This document shows, piece by piece, positions 43,235-51,893 of a stretch of DNA of 64,000 nucleotides. The stretch lies in assembly GCF_006716565.1 (NCBI RefSeq), contig NZ_VFPG01000001.1:5146001-5210000 (forward strand), given 5' to 3'. How positions within the stretch are numbered: the first letter of the stretch is position 1; every line of letters starts with the position of its first letter. The position numbers and the translations under genes were made by a program. This stretch comes from Nocardia bhagyanarayanae (GTDB lineage Bacteria > Actinomycetota > Actinomycetes > Mycobacteriales > Mycobacteriaceae). The notes under the pieces were generated by a model. That model did no database searches and was not told the DNA's origin. It worked only from the letters and a program-made list of their open reading frames with translations.

Positions 43235-44499
43235 CCGGAGGAAGACTCGGCATCCTCGCCAACGGGCTGCGCAACCTGCGCCGCGCACCCGACATCGCCG
43301 CGCTGCGAGCGGCGGGCTCGCCGGAGGAACTGGCCAGGCTGGCGCTGATCCCGGCGGCACGCAACATGGGCATCGCCATCGGTTTCCTCGGTAAGGACCT
43401 ACGGGCCGAGGCCACCGCGGCGCTGCTCGCCTGCCGCGTGCTCGACGCCTACGAGGACCTGATCGACCGTCCGCTGGCGGGCGACGCCGTGCGGACCGCC
43501 GCCGAGTACCTCACCGGCGGCACCGGCACCCCGCCGCCACCGCCGGAGCGGGTCGCGGTTCGCGACAGCGAGGCCGTCGACCTGGTGCTGGCCGAACGCA
43601 TCCCGGACGTGCGCGCGCTGGTGTCGGCGTTGCCGGTCGCGGGACAGGAACGCGTGGGCAGCCTGCTGCTCGATATCGGCGATGTGATGGCCCGCAACCT
43701 CGATTCCCCGCTACCGCGGGTCGCGTACAGCGAGGGGGTGCTCGGCCGCGTGACGCATTACGCGTGCACGCTGGTCGCCGAAGAGGCCTGTGCCGAAGCC
43801 GATTTGCGCGAGCTCACCGCGTGCGTCGGCGTCATCGCCCAAGCGGCCAATGACCTGCGCGACGGCGAATTCGCACTCTACGGCGTCGCCGACCGCGCCG
43901 AACTGACCCGAGCGGTGATGCTGCGACTGCTGGCGCCGGCTCTGGGCGGGTTCGCCCTGTTGGCGCGGCTCGGCCCGCGCACCCCCCACCCGGGCGCACG
44001 GGCGGCGATGGCGTACATGACCATCACGACGACCGGCTTCCTGTGCACCACGGTCGGGGCACCGGTCCCCTACCGGCGACCGATCGGTGCGACCGCGCTG
44101 GCGATCCTGTCGCCCAAGCGCTGGGCCAAGATGGTCGAGCGAGTCCAGGGATGCGCCGACGCGGCGATCCACCGGGTGCTCGACACCTCGCCGGAACTCG
44201 GCACCGGTTCCGACGCCGCGGCGCGGCTGCTCGGCGTGATCGACCCGAGCACGCTGTCGCCCGCGATGGTTCCGCTGATCATCGACACGACCTTCGCCCT
44301 CGTGCGGGCACTGCCGGACGAACCGCTGACGGGCAAACTCTCCGACGCCGACATCCGCACCATGATGATCGCCGATCACCTGGCCTTCGGCGCCCTGGAC
44401 CGGCTGCCACCCCGCGGGGCCGACGAGATGCGCGCCCTCGCAACGAGTTTCCAGCTGGCTGCCCTCGACAGCACAACCCATGGAGGAGACCGCCCGTGA
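43231..44499 (+). CDS. Divergent squalene/phytoene-synthase-like enzyme
   Basis: A 422-residue protein with the isoprenoid head-to-head synthase layout. RNMGIAIGFLGKDLRAEATA resembles the opening helices; LACRVLDAYEDLID gives the first Asp-rich motif (DAYED, 72-76); GVIAQAANDLRDGE corresponds to the second motif (QxxNxxRD, 204-211), but the expected D-x-x-E-D continuation is absent. The C-terminal 180 residues are not typical. ATGA coupling to the prenyl synthase suggests it acts on GGPP or a related diphosphate. It may condense two prenyl units, or catalyse another ionisation-dependent reaction. No carotene desaturase or cyclase of known type is nearby. The family call is moderately sure, the reaction unknown. 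Confidence 0.7.
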   Translation: MTGGRLGILANGLRNLRRAPDIAALRAAGSPEELARLALIPAARNMGIAIGFLGKDLRAEATAALLACRVLDAYEDLIDRPLAGDAVRTAAEYLTGGTGTPPPPPERVAVRDSEAVDLVLAERIPDVRALVSALPVAGQERVGSLLLDIGDVMARNLDSPLPRVAYSEGVLGRVTHYACTLVAEEACAEADLRELTACVGVIAQAANDLRDGEFALYGVADRAELTRAVMLRLLAPALGGFALLARLGPRTPHPGARAAMAYMTITTTGFLCTTVGAPVPYRRPIGATALAILSPKRWAKMVERVQGCADAAIHRVLDTSPELGTGSDAAARLLGVIDPSTLSPAMVPLIIDTTFALVRALPDEPLTGKLSDADIRTMMIADHLAFGALDRLPPRGADEMRALATSFQLAALDSTTHGGDRP

Positions 44500-44564
44500 T
44501 CAGTTCGTCATCCGACCCCGGCATAGGAACGCCCGACACCAACACCCGAGGAGATCACCTATGA
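44496..44564 (+). CDS. 22-residue bridging mini-ORF
   Basis: GTG-initiated frame (MISSSSDPGIGTPDTNT and five more residues) with GGAGGAG eight bases upstream. Its start overlaps the upstream stop (GTGA) and its stop overlaps the desaturase start (ATGA), bridging a 61-nt gap exactly. It probably serves translational coupling rather than encoding a functional protein. Confidence 0.45.
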   Translation: MISSSSDPGIGTPDTNTRGDHL

Positions 44565-45577
44565 CCACCGTGCCAACCCGTCCCGGCGACGGAACGCCCC
44601 CGGCATCGTCCGACCGACCACCGTTCAGCCGCCGGGTGCTGAAGCTCGAGCACCCGGCGAATGTCGGCCCGCTGCTGCACATCCTGGCGTGGGTCGTGCT
44701 GCTCGCCTTCGGCCTGTTCGTGCCGATCGCCACGAACTGGTACCTGGCGGCGCCGCTGATCCTCCTGCTGACCCTGCTGAATTTCTCCCTCACCATCGGC
44801 GTGATGCACATGCACACGCACCGGGCGCTGTTCGTCTCGCGGCGGATGAACCGGTTCGTGGACATCATGTGCTGCCTGCCCGCCACGCTGACCTCGGCGG
44901 AGATGCGCGAGGTGCACGTGCTCAACCATCACCGGTTCAACGACGGACCGGGCGACGTCACCTCCACCGAGGGCATGGAGCGCGGGCTCGGCGCCGTCTG
45001 GTACTGGATCAGGTACGGCACCATCGTCAAGAACCACACCATGCGAATGATCTTCGCCGCCAACCCCTCCGAAGGCCGGCGCAAGCGTCGCCACACGTTC
45101 GTTCTCGACCTGACGCTGGCCTTGGCCCTGCCGATCGGCATCTGGTACGTCGCGGGCTTCGAACGGTTCGCGCTGTTCTGGGGCCTGCCGTTCCTCATCA
45201 CCCAGGTGAACTCCGGTTACTTCGCCTGGCTGACCCACGCGCCGGCGCGGGTGTTCGAGGACGACCCGAGCAAATCGCTGAACACCGCGGGTAACTGGCT
45301 GAACTTCTTCATCTTCAACCAGGGCTACCACAGCGTGCACCACCGGTACCCGGGTGTGCACTGGTCGCAGATCCCCGACAAGCTCGACTTCATGCGCCAG
45401 GTCGACGCGGCCGTCATCGTGCCCTACTGGATGACGATCCAGTCGTCGTGGCGCTTGGTCCGGCCCGGTGGCTTCCTCGACGCGCGCTACGGCGAGCGGT
45501 GGAAGGCCAAGCTGGACAAGCGGATGGAGACGGGGACGGTCCGCCCGCGGTTCCTGCCCTGGTTCGCATGGATCTGA
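44561..45577 (+). CDS. Membrane di-iron fatty-acid-desaturase/hydroxylase family enzyme
   Basis: A 338-residue integral membrane protein with about four transmembrane helices and three His boxes: HMHTHR (HxxxH type), HVLNHHRF (HxxxHH) and NQGYHSVHHRYP (HxxHH). Together these bind the di-iron centre of desaturases, hydroxylases and carotenoid ketolases. The N-terminal 30 residues are polar. In this locus it most likely oxidises or desaturates the terpenoid skeleton rather than a fatty acid (inference). GAGGAG precedes the ATG. It overlaps the next gene by ten bases. Confidence 0.88.
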   Translation: MTTVPTRPGDGTPPASSDRPPFSRRVLKLEHPANVGPLLHILAWVVLLAFGLFVPIATNWYLAAPLILLLTLLNFSLTIGVMHMHTHRALFVSRRMNRFVDIMCCLPATLTSAEMREVHVLNHHRFNDGPGDVTSTEGMERGLGAVWYWIRYGTIVKNHTMRMIFAANPSEGRRKRRHTFVLDLTLALALPIGIWYVAGFERFALFWGLPFLITQVNSGYFAWLTHAPARVFEDDPSKSLNTAGNWLNFFIFNQGYHSVHHRYPGVHWSQIPDKLDFMRQVDAAVIVPYWMTIQSSWRLVRPGGFLDARYGERWKAKLDKRMETGTVRPRFLPWFAWI

Positions 45578-46404
45578 CCACCACGCAGCAACAGGTTCGG
45601 GGCGCGCTGGCGGACCGCCGCCGGCTAGTCCCGTTCCTGCTGGCCTTCGGCGTCTACGGCGTCGCCGGAGTGACCGTCCCGCTGCTGCTGTTGTTCGCCG
45701 GGGGCTGGTGGCTGCCGAAGACCGTCGACGAGGGACCCCACCTGGCGACCGGTCCCGCCATCGCCATCGACGTGCTGCTGCTCGCGCTGTTCGGCTTGCA
45801 GCACTCGGGTATGTCACGCCCCGCGTTCAAGGCATTCATCACCCGCTGGGTGCCAGAAGCCTTGGAGCGCACCGTCTACATCGTCATGGTCTGCGTGGTC
45901 GTGTGGGTGATGTGCCTGGTGTGGCAGCCGCTGCCCCAGCGGATCTGGTCGGCGGACGGCGTCGTCGGGACCGCGCTCGACGCCGGGTTCTGGCTCGGCT
46001 TCGTGCTGGTCTACGCGGCGACGTTGCTGCTCAACCACTTTCACCTGCTCGGCATCAGTCAGGCATACCGCCACTACGTGATCCAGGTGCCGGACGCGAC
46101 CATGGACCGCCTGCAGGTGCACGGGCCCTACCGTTTGGTGCGTCATCCGTTGATGACCGGCCTGCTGCTGTCGTTCTGGTGCGCCGGCGACATGACGGCC
46201 GGGCACCTGCTGTGGGCGGTCGGGTTGACCGGCTACATCCTGCTCGGCACGTTCCTGGAAGAGCGCGACCTCGTCGCTCGCTTCGGTGCGGCCTACCGCG
46301 CCTACGCCGAGCAGGTGCCCGCCTTCTTCCCGTCACCGCTCGGCCCCTCGGCGCGGGCACGTCTGCGCCAAGCTCTTTTCGGCCGTTCGGATCAGCCGCT
46401 GTGA
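45568..46404 (+). CDS. NnrU/MddA/ICMT-like membrane methyltransferase-type protein
   Basis: A 278-residue protein with about six transmembrane helices. LFGLQHSGMSRPAFKAFITR is the opening signature of the NnrU/MddA group, LNHFHLLGISQAYRHY follows, and HGPYRLVRHPLMTGLLLSFW then F-L-E-E-R-D-L form the C-terminal S-adenosylmethionine-binding half shared with isoprenylcysteine carboxyl methyltransferases. MddA S-methylates methanethiol; other members methylate isoprenoid substrates or are uncharacterised. In a terpenoid operon, O- or S-methylation of the product is a reasonable guess. Starts inside the desaturase gene. Confidence 0.8.
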   Translation: MDLTTTQQQVRGALADRRRLVPFLLAFGVYGVAGVTVPLLLLFAGGWWLPKTVDEGPHLATGPAIAIDVLLLALFGLQHSGMSRPAFKAFITRWVPEALERTVYIVMVCVVVWVMCLVWQPLPQRIWSADGVVGTALDAGFWLGFVLVYAATLLLNHFHLLGISQAYRHYVIQVPDATMDRLQVHGPYRLVRHPLMTGLLLSFWCAGDMTAGHLLWAVGLTGYILLGTFLEERDLVARFGAAYRAYAEQVPAFFPSPLGPSARARLRQALFGRSDQPL

Positions 46405-46570
46405 CGGCCGAGTGTCGTTCGGCCTGAACGGCTTTCGCACCACCGCAGAAGCCGTGGCCAGTGTCGCCGCACATCGACCTGGTCATCGGCTGCGCATTGT
46501 CCGCCACCGGTTCGTCCCCAGTACGGGAACGCCCCGGTGGCCCCTGCTCGAAGTTGGGAGAGGAAACGAC

Positions 46571-47566
46571 GTGAACAGCGTTCGCGAGGGCAGCGGAACC
46601 ACGGCGGGAACGGCCGACGGGCACGGCGCCGGTCGTGCCCACGGCAAGGCGATCCTGCTCGGCGAGCACACGGTGGTGCACGGCACGCCCGCCCTCGCGT
46701 TCCCCTTGCCGACGCTCTCGGTGCGCGCGGTCGCCCGCCAGGCTCGATCGCAGTACGCGCACGAAGGCGATTTCCTTGCAGGACAGCAGTTTCGGTTCGT
46801 CGCGGGCAATGGGGCCACCGCGTCGTCCGGTGCGCACGTCGCGGTCGAGGAGGCGTTGCGGCGGTGGGGTTCGGTGGGTGAGGCGGTCGAGGTCGTGCTC
46901 GACTGCGAGATCCCCCCCGCGCGCGGCCTGGGGTCCAGCGCCGCGTGCGCGGCGGCCGCGGTGCGGGCGGTCGCCGACCTCTACGGCCGGATCGTCGGCT
47001 CCGACGCGCTCTACGAGTTGGTGCAGTGCGGTGAACAGTTCGCGCACGGCCGCGCCAGCGGCGTGGACGCCAGCGCCGCGGTCGCGACCGGGCCGATCCG
47101 GTTCCAGGCCGGTGCGGCGCGCGAGCTGACCGTCGGCGTGGACGCCGCACTGGTAATCGCCGACACCGGAACAGCGGGCGCCACGCAGCACGCGGTGGCC
47201 GCCGTCCGCCGCAAGCTGGACGCCGACCGACCAGCGGCCGACCGGCTGCTGGAACGCGCGGCGAATCTGATCGAGTCGGCCGCGGCCGATCTGTCGGCCG
47301 GTCACGCCGAGTCGCTCGGCAAGACACTGCTCGAATTCCAAAGCCTGCTGGCCGAACTCGGCGTCAGCACACCCGAGATCGACACCCTCGTCACCGCGGC
47401 ATCCGACGCGGGCGCCTACGGCGCCAAACTCACCGGCGGCGGCCTCGGTGGGTGCGTCCTCGCCCTCACCGAGACCGGCGACGGCGCCGCGAGCGTGCGC
47501 GCCGCACTGCACCGGGCGGGCGCCGTGCGGACCTGGATCGTTCCGACCCGAGGCGCACAACCATGA
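46571..47566 (+). CDS. mvaK1: Mevalonate kinase
   Basis: A 331-residue GHMP kinase: AHGKAILLGEHTVVHGTPAL (motif 1), PPARGLGSSAACAAA (motif 2, ATP phosphate loop) and YGAKLTGGGLGGCVLAL (motif 3). It makes 5-phosphomevalonate, the first dedicated ATP step of the pathway. It opens the mevalonate block in the order known from Streptomyces clusters. GTG start with GAGAGGAAAC upstream. The 166-nt gap before it may hold an internal promoter. Its stop overlaps a 16-codon mini-ORF. Confidence 0.93.
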   Translation: MNSVREGSGTTAGTADGHGAGRAHGKAILLGEHTVVHGTPALAFPLPTLSVRAVARQARSQYAHEGDFLAGQQFRFVAGNGATASSGAHVAVEEALRRWGSVGEAVEVVLDCEIPPARGLGSSAACAAAAVRAVADLYGRIVGSDALYELVQCGEQFAHGRASGVDASAAVATGPIRFQAGAARELTVGVDAALVIADTGTAGATQHAVAAVRRKLDADRPAADRLLERAANLIESAAADLSAGHAESLGKTLLEFQSLLAELGVSTPEIDTLVTAASDAGAYGAKLTGGGLGGCVLALTETGDGAASVRAALHRAGAVRTWIVPTRGAQP

Positions 47567-47613
47567 CCGATTCACGATTCCCCTCGCTACCGGAGTTCGA
47601 GACACGCCAATGA
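47563..47613 (+). CDS. 16-residue bridging mini-ORF
   Basis: ATG-initiated frame encoding MTDSRFPSLPEFETRQ. It overlaps the mevalonate kinase stop (ATGA) and the start of the decarboxylase (ATGA), spanning the only gap in the otherwise overlapping MVK-to-HMGS block. It has the same architecture as the mini-ORF at 44496. Confidence 0.4.
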   Translation: MTDSRFPSLPEFETRQ

Positions 47614-48662
47614 CATTCACAGCTGGAGCAGAGCTGGCCGACCCGCTCGCGGATCGGTTCGGCGACAACGTGATCGGTGACGCGGCGGTCGCCGTCGCGC
47701 ACCCGAACATCGCCTTGGTGAAGTACTGGGGCAAGCGCGACGAGACGTACTTCCTTCCCGTCACGGGAAGCCTCTCGATGACCCTCGACATCTACCCGAC
47801 CACGACCGCGGTGCGATTGAGCTCGGAGCCGGGCGACACGGTCGTGCTCAACGACCGCCCGGCGGTCGGCGACGCGCACGCCAGAGTCGCGCGGTTCCTG
47901 GATCTGGTGCGCGCGCGGGCGGGCCGCGACGAATACGCCGTGGTCGTCTCCACCAACGCCGGACCGACCGGCGCGGGCCTGGCCTCCTCGGCGAGCGGCT
48001 TCGCCGCGCTGGCCGTCGCCGCGGCCGCCGCCTACGGACTCGACGCGGATGCCCGCGCGCTGTCGCGGCTGGCTCGGCGAGGCTCCGGCTCGGCCTGCCG
48101 TTCCATCTTCGGCGGGTTCGCGGTGTGGCACGCGGGGGAAGGCGACGGCGAGGCCGGAGACGCGAGTTCCTACGCCGAACCGATCGACGGCGACGCGCTG
48201 GATCCGGCGCTGATCGTCGCCGTCGTCGACGACGGGGCCAAGGCGGTATCGAGCCGCGAGGCGATGCGGCGGACCTGCGACACCTCGCCCTTCTACCGGC
48301 CGTGGGCCGACGCGTCCCGGGTCGACCTCGAGGAGATGCGCAAGGCGATCGCGCGCCGTGATCTGCCCGCCGTCGGGGAGATCGCCGAGCGCAACGCCCT
48401 CGGCATGCATGCCACCATGCTGCTGGCCAGACCGTCGGTCCGATACCTGTCGCCGCGGTCGGTCGCGATCCTGGATCGGGTGCTCGCGCTGCGCGCGGAC
48501 GGCATCGCCGCGTACGCCACCATGGACGCCGGACCGAACGTCAAGGTGCTGTGCGCCCGCGCGGACGAGCAGCGAGTGACCACCGCCCTGCGCGACGCCG
48601 CCGACATCCAGGTGGCGCATCTCGGCCCCGGTGCGGCGCTAGTCCGAGACGACGAGCGATGA
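47610..48662 (+). CDS. mvaD: Diphosphomevalonate decarboxylase
   Basis: A 350-residue GHMP-superfamily enzyme: NIALVKYWGKRDETYFLPVT (substrate-binding signature of the family), TGAGLASSASGFAALAVA (ATP loop), and GSGSACRSIFGGFAVWH with the essential Ser/Arg region. The catalytic Asp lies in AYATMDAGPNVKVL. It converts mevalonate diphosphate to isopentenyl diphosphate with loss of CO2 and phosphate. Coupled on both sides by four-base overlaps. Confidence 0.95.
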   Translation: MTFTAGAELADPLADRFGDNVIGDAAVAVAHPNIALVKYWGKRDETYFLPVTGSLSMTLDIYPTTTAVRLSSEPGDTVVLNDRPAVGDAHARVARFLDLVRARAGRDEYAVVVSTNAGPTGAGLASSASGFAALAVAAAAAYGLDADARALSRLARRGSGSACRSIFGGFAVWHAGEGDGEAGDASSYAEPIDGDALDPALIVAVVDDGAKAVSSREAMRRTCDTSPFYRPWADASRVDLEEMRKAIARRDLPAVGEIAERNALGMHATMLLARPSVRYLSPRSVAILDRVLALRADGIAAYATMDAGPNVKVLCARADEQRVTTALRDAADIQVAHLGPGAALVRDDER

Positions 48663-49741
48663 TCACCTGTCGCGCTCCGGGAAAGCTTTTCATCGCGGGC
48701 GAATACGCCGTCGTCGAGCCGGGACATCATGCCGTTCTCACCGCGGTCGACCGCTATGCCACCGCCACGGTCGTCGAGGCCGATGACGAGCTCACGTCGC
48801 TGCATTCGGAACTCGACGGCGGCGTGACCCTGACCTGCGGGCGCATCGGCGACGGACTGGTTCCCTCCGATGGCGTCGTGCCGCCGAACTTCTCCTACGT
48901 CTTCGCGGCGGCCGCGATCATCGATCGGCTGCTCGTCGAACGCGGTATCGTGGCGCGCCCCTACCGGCTGAGCATCAGCACCGACCTCGCCGACGAGGAC
49001 GGCAGAAAGCTCGGTCTCGGTTCCAGCGCGGCCGTCACGGTGGCCACCGTCGCGGCGCTGAGCCGGTTCTATCAGCTCGATCCCAGCCTGATGGACCGCT
49101 ACCGATTGGCGATGCTGGCCACCGTCTCGATCAACCCGCGCGCCTCCGGCGGCGACGTGGCGGCGAGCACCTGGGGCGGCTGGATCGCCTACAGCTCCCC
49201 CGACCGGCAGCGCGTAGCCGAGGTGGTGGCCGAGAGCGGGGTGGACGCCGCGCTGCGTGCGCCGTGGCCGGGTCTGTCGGTGCGCCCGCTGCCCACGCCG
49301 ACGGGACTCGCGATGCAGGTCGGCTGGACCGAAAAACCCGCGTCCACACCGCAATTGGTGGCCGGGCTCCGCGAGGTCGGCACGCCTGCCGACTTCGTGG
49401 CCGAAAGCGACCGGTGCGTCCAACGACTCGTCGCCGCGCTGGAGGCCGACGACGCCCCAGCTATTCGTACTGAAATCGATTGTGCCCGAGCGCTTCTCAT
49501 CGACCTCGATGTGAGAGCCCGGTTGGGCATCATGACGCCGTCGCTGCGTGCGCTGTGCGCGGCGGGCGCGGCGGTCGGCGCCGCGGCGAAACCCTCCGGC
49601 GCGGGCGGCGGCGATTGCGGCATCGCGCTCATCGACCGCGTTCGCACCGCGGCGATCACCGAGCTCACCGACCGCTGGGTCAGCGCGGGCATCCGGCCGC
49701 TGTCGTTGCGGACACATCCATTCGAAGGGGACCGCCGATGA
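48659..49741 (+). CDS. mvaK2: Phosphomevalonate kinase
   Basis: A 360-residue GHMP kinase: CRAPGKLFIAGEYAVVEPG (motif 1, with the E-Y-A-V-V-E sequence typical of PMK), GRKLGLGSSAAVTVATVAAL (motif 2), SGGDVAASTWGGWIAY (substrate region) and KPSGAGGGDCGIAL (motif 3). It phosphorylates 5-phosphomevalonate to the diphosphate. ATGA overlaps on both sides place it in strict order between the decarboxylase and the isomerase. Confidence 0.95.
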   Translation: MITCRAPGKLFIAGEYAVVEPGHHAVLTAVDRYATATVVEADDELTSLHSELDGGVTLTCGRIGDGLVPSDGVVPPNFSYVFAAAAIIDRLLVERGIVARPYRLSISTDLADEDGRKLGLGSSAAVTVATVAALSRFYQLDPSLMDRYRLAMLATVSINPRASGGDVAASTWGGWIAYSSPDRQRVAEVVAESGVDAALRAPWPGLSVRPLPTPTGLAMQVGWTEKPASTPQLVAGLREVGTPADFVAESDRCVQRLVAALEADDAPAIRTEIDCARALLIDLDVRARLGIMTPSLRALCAAGAAVGAAAKPSGAGGGDCGIALIDRVRTAAITELTDRWVSAGIRPLSLRTHPFEGDRR

Positions 49742-50823
49742 TCGCGAGCCGTAAAGACGATCACGTTCGCCACGCCGTGAGCCAGCAGCGCGACGGCGGG
49801 CCCAACGACTTCGACTCGGTCACCTTCATCCACCACGCTCTCGCGGGCATCGACGGCGACGACGTGTCGTTGGCCGTCGACGTGGCCGGGAAGCGCTGGG
49901 AAACACCACTTTTCATCAACGGCATGACCGGGGGCAGCCAGCACACCGGAGACATCAACCGGCAGCTGGCCATCGCCGCCCGCGAGACCGGCATCCCCAT
50001 CGCGTCGGGATCGATGAGCGCCTTCTTCCGCGACCCCTCCGTCGCGGACACCTTCCGTGTGCTGCGCGAGGAGAATCCGCACGGCTTCGTCATGGCGAAC
50101 GTCAACGCGACCGCGACGCTGGACGAGGTGCGGCGGGCGATCGATCTCCTGGAAGCCGACGCACTGCAAATCCACCTCAACGCGGTCCAGGAGATCGTGA
50201 TGCCCGAGGGCGACCGGTCTTTCGGGTCCTGGCCGCAGCAGATCGAGCGCATCACCGAGCACACCTCCGTGCCGGTGATCGTCAAAGAAGTCGGTTTCGG
50301 TCTCAGCAGGCCCACCGTCACCTGGCTGCGTGACGCGGGCGTGGCCGTCGCCGATGTCGGCGGGCGCGGCGGCACCAATTTCGCGCGCATCGAGAACGAT
50401 CGGCGCACCACGGCGGACTTCTCCTTCCTGGTGGACTGGGGCCAATCGACGGCCAACTGCCTGGTGGACTGCGCGGGCGTCACCGGCATCGACCTCTTCG
50501 CCTCCGGCGGTATCCGCTCGCCCCTCGACATCGCCCGCGCATTGGCGTTGGGCGCCAACGCGACCGGGGTCGCTGGTCGTTTCCTCGAGACGCTCGTCAG
50601 TCAGGGCACCGAGGCGTTGATCGAGATGATCCGCACCTGGCTCGATCAGCTGCGGCAGATCCTCACCGTGCTCGGCGCACCGACGCCCGCCGACCTGGCC
50701 GGTAGCGATCTGCTGATCACCGGCGAGGTGGACACATTTTGCCGGCTGCGCGGTATCGACGCGGCCTCCTATGCCCACCGGAGCCCCTGGTGGAACGAAT
50801 CGGAAAGAAGGAGCCACGCGTGA
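49738..50823 (+). CDS. fni: Type 2 isopentenyl-diphosphate isomerase (FMN-dependent)
   Basis: A 361-residue TIM-barrel flavoprotein. N-terminal RKDDHVRHAV, INGMTGGSQHTGDINRQLAI (FMN and substrate contacts), QIHLNAVQE with the Mg-binding Gln/Glu, GGRGGTNFARIE and FASGGIRSPLDIARAL (FMN phosphate). It interconverts IPP and DMAPP, needed because mevalonate yields only IPP. This is the enzyme type found in Streptomyces mevalonate clusters. ATGA and GTGA overlaps with its neighbours. Confidence 0.95.
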   Translation: MIASRKDDHVRHAVSQQRDGGPNDFDSVTFIHHALAGIDGDDVSLAVDVAGKRWETPLFINGMTGGSQHTGDINRQLAIAARETGIPIASGSMSAFFRDPSVADTFRVLREENPHGFVMANVNATATLDEVRRAIDLLEADALQIHLNAVQEIVMPEGDRSFGSWPQQIERITEHTSVPVIVKEVGFGLSRPTVTWLRDAGVAVADVGGRGGTNFARIENDRRTTADFSFLVDWGQSTANCLVDCAGVTGIDLFASGGIRSPLDIARALALGANATGVAGRFLETLVSQGTEALIEMIRTWLDQLRQILTVLGAPTPADLAGSDLLITGEVDTFCRLRGIDAASYAHRSPWWNESERRSHA

Positions 50824-51893
50824 ACGACGAGACTTTCGCGGCGGTGCCGCTACGGTGGGTCGGCCCCGTGCGCATTACGGGCAACACCGTCGACGACAGT
50901 GTGGACGTCCCTCTGGCCACTTACGAATCGCCGCTGTGGCCCTCGGTCGGTCGCGGCGCCCGGATCTCCACGCTGACCGAGAAGGGCGTGGTCGCCACCG
51001 TCGTCGACGACCGCATGACCCGCTCGATCCTGCTCGAGGCCGACGACGCCTACACCGCGCACACCACCGTCGGACAGCTCCGCGACCGATTCCCCGAACT
51101 CCAGGAGGTGGCCGCGGGCAGCAGCCGGTTCGCCCGCCTCATCGACCTGCACCACCAGATCACCGGCAATCTGCTGTTCCTGCGCTTCGAATTCACCACC
51201 GGCGACGCCTCCGGCCACAACATGGCCACCCTCGCCTGCGACCACCTGATGAACCACATCTTGGCCACGATGCCCGGCCTGCGGTACGTCTCGATCTCCG
51301 GGAACTACTGCACGGACAAGAAGGCGACCGCGGTCAACGGGATCCTCGGCCGCGGCAAGAACGTCGTCACCGAACTGCTCGTCCCCCGCGAGGTGGTCGA
51401 GAAGCGACTGCACACCACCGCCCGCCAGGTGGTGGAGCTGAACATCCGCAAGAACCTCATCGGCACCCTGCTGGCCGGCGGAATCCGTTCCGCCAACGCC
51501 CATTACGCCAACATGCTGCTCGCGTTCTACCTGGCCACCGGGCAGGACGCCGCGAATATCGTGGAAGGTTCCCAGGGCATCACCCACGCTGAGGACCGCG
51601 GGGGCGACCTCTACTTCTCGTGCACGTTGCCGAATCTCATCGTCGGGACGGTGGGCAACGGCAAGCACCAGAGCTTCGTCGACGAGAACCTGACCCGCCT
51701 GGGCTGCCGCGCGGATCGCGATCCCGGCGACAACGCCCGCCGGCTCGCCGTCATCGCCGCCGCCGCCGTGTTGTGCGGCGAACTGTCGCTGATGGCGGCG
51801 CAGACCAACAGCGGCGAATTGATGCGCGCCCACACCCAATTCGAACGGCCCACCGCAAGCATCCCCACCGCCAACATCGGAGCACAGCCATGA
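50820..51893 (+). CDS. hmgR: HMG-CoA reductase (class I-like, NADPH type)
   Basis: A 357-residue HMG-CoA reductase. TYESPLWPSVGRGARI carries the catalytic Glu of the E-N/S-x-x-G/P region, RFEFTTGDASGHNMA is the class I D-A-x-G-x-N-M cofactor loop, NYCTDKKATAVN contains the catalytic Lys pair, and GTVGNGKHQSF the C-terminal GTVGGGT-like loop. There is no membrane anchor, as usual in bacteria. Produces mevalonate from HMG-CoA. The GTG start overlaps the isomerase stop, with AAGGAG upstream. Confidence 0.94.
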   Translation: MNDETFAAVPLRWVGPVRITGNTVDDSVDVPLATYESPLWPSVGRGARISTLTEKGVVATVVDDRMTRSILLEADDAYTAHTTVGQLRDRFPELQEVAAGSSRFARLIDLHHQITGNLLFLRFEFTTGDASGHNMATLACDHLMNHILATMPGLRYVSISGNYCTDKKATAVNGILGRGKNVVTELLVPREVVEKRLHTTARQVVELNIRKNLIGTLLAGGIRSANAHYANMLLAFYLATGQDAANIVEGSQGITHAEDRGGDLYFSCTLPNLIVGTVGNGKHQSFVDENLTRLGCRADRDPGDNARRLAVIAAAAVLCGELSLMAAQTNSGELMRAHTQFERPTASIPTANIGAQP

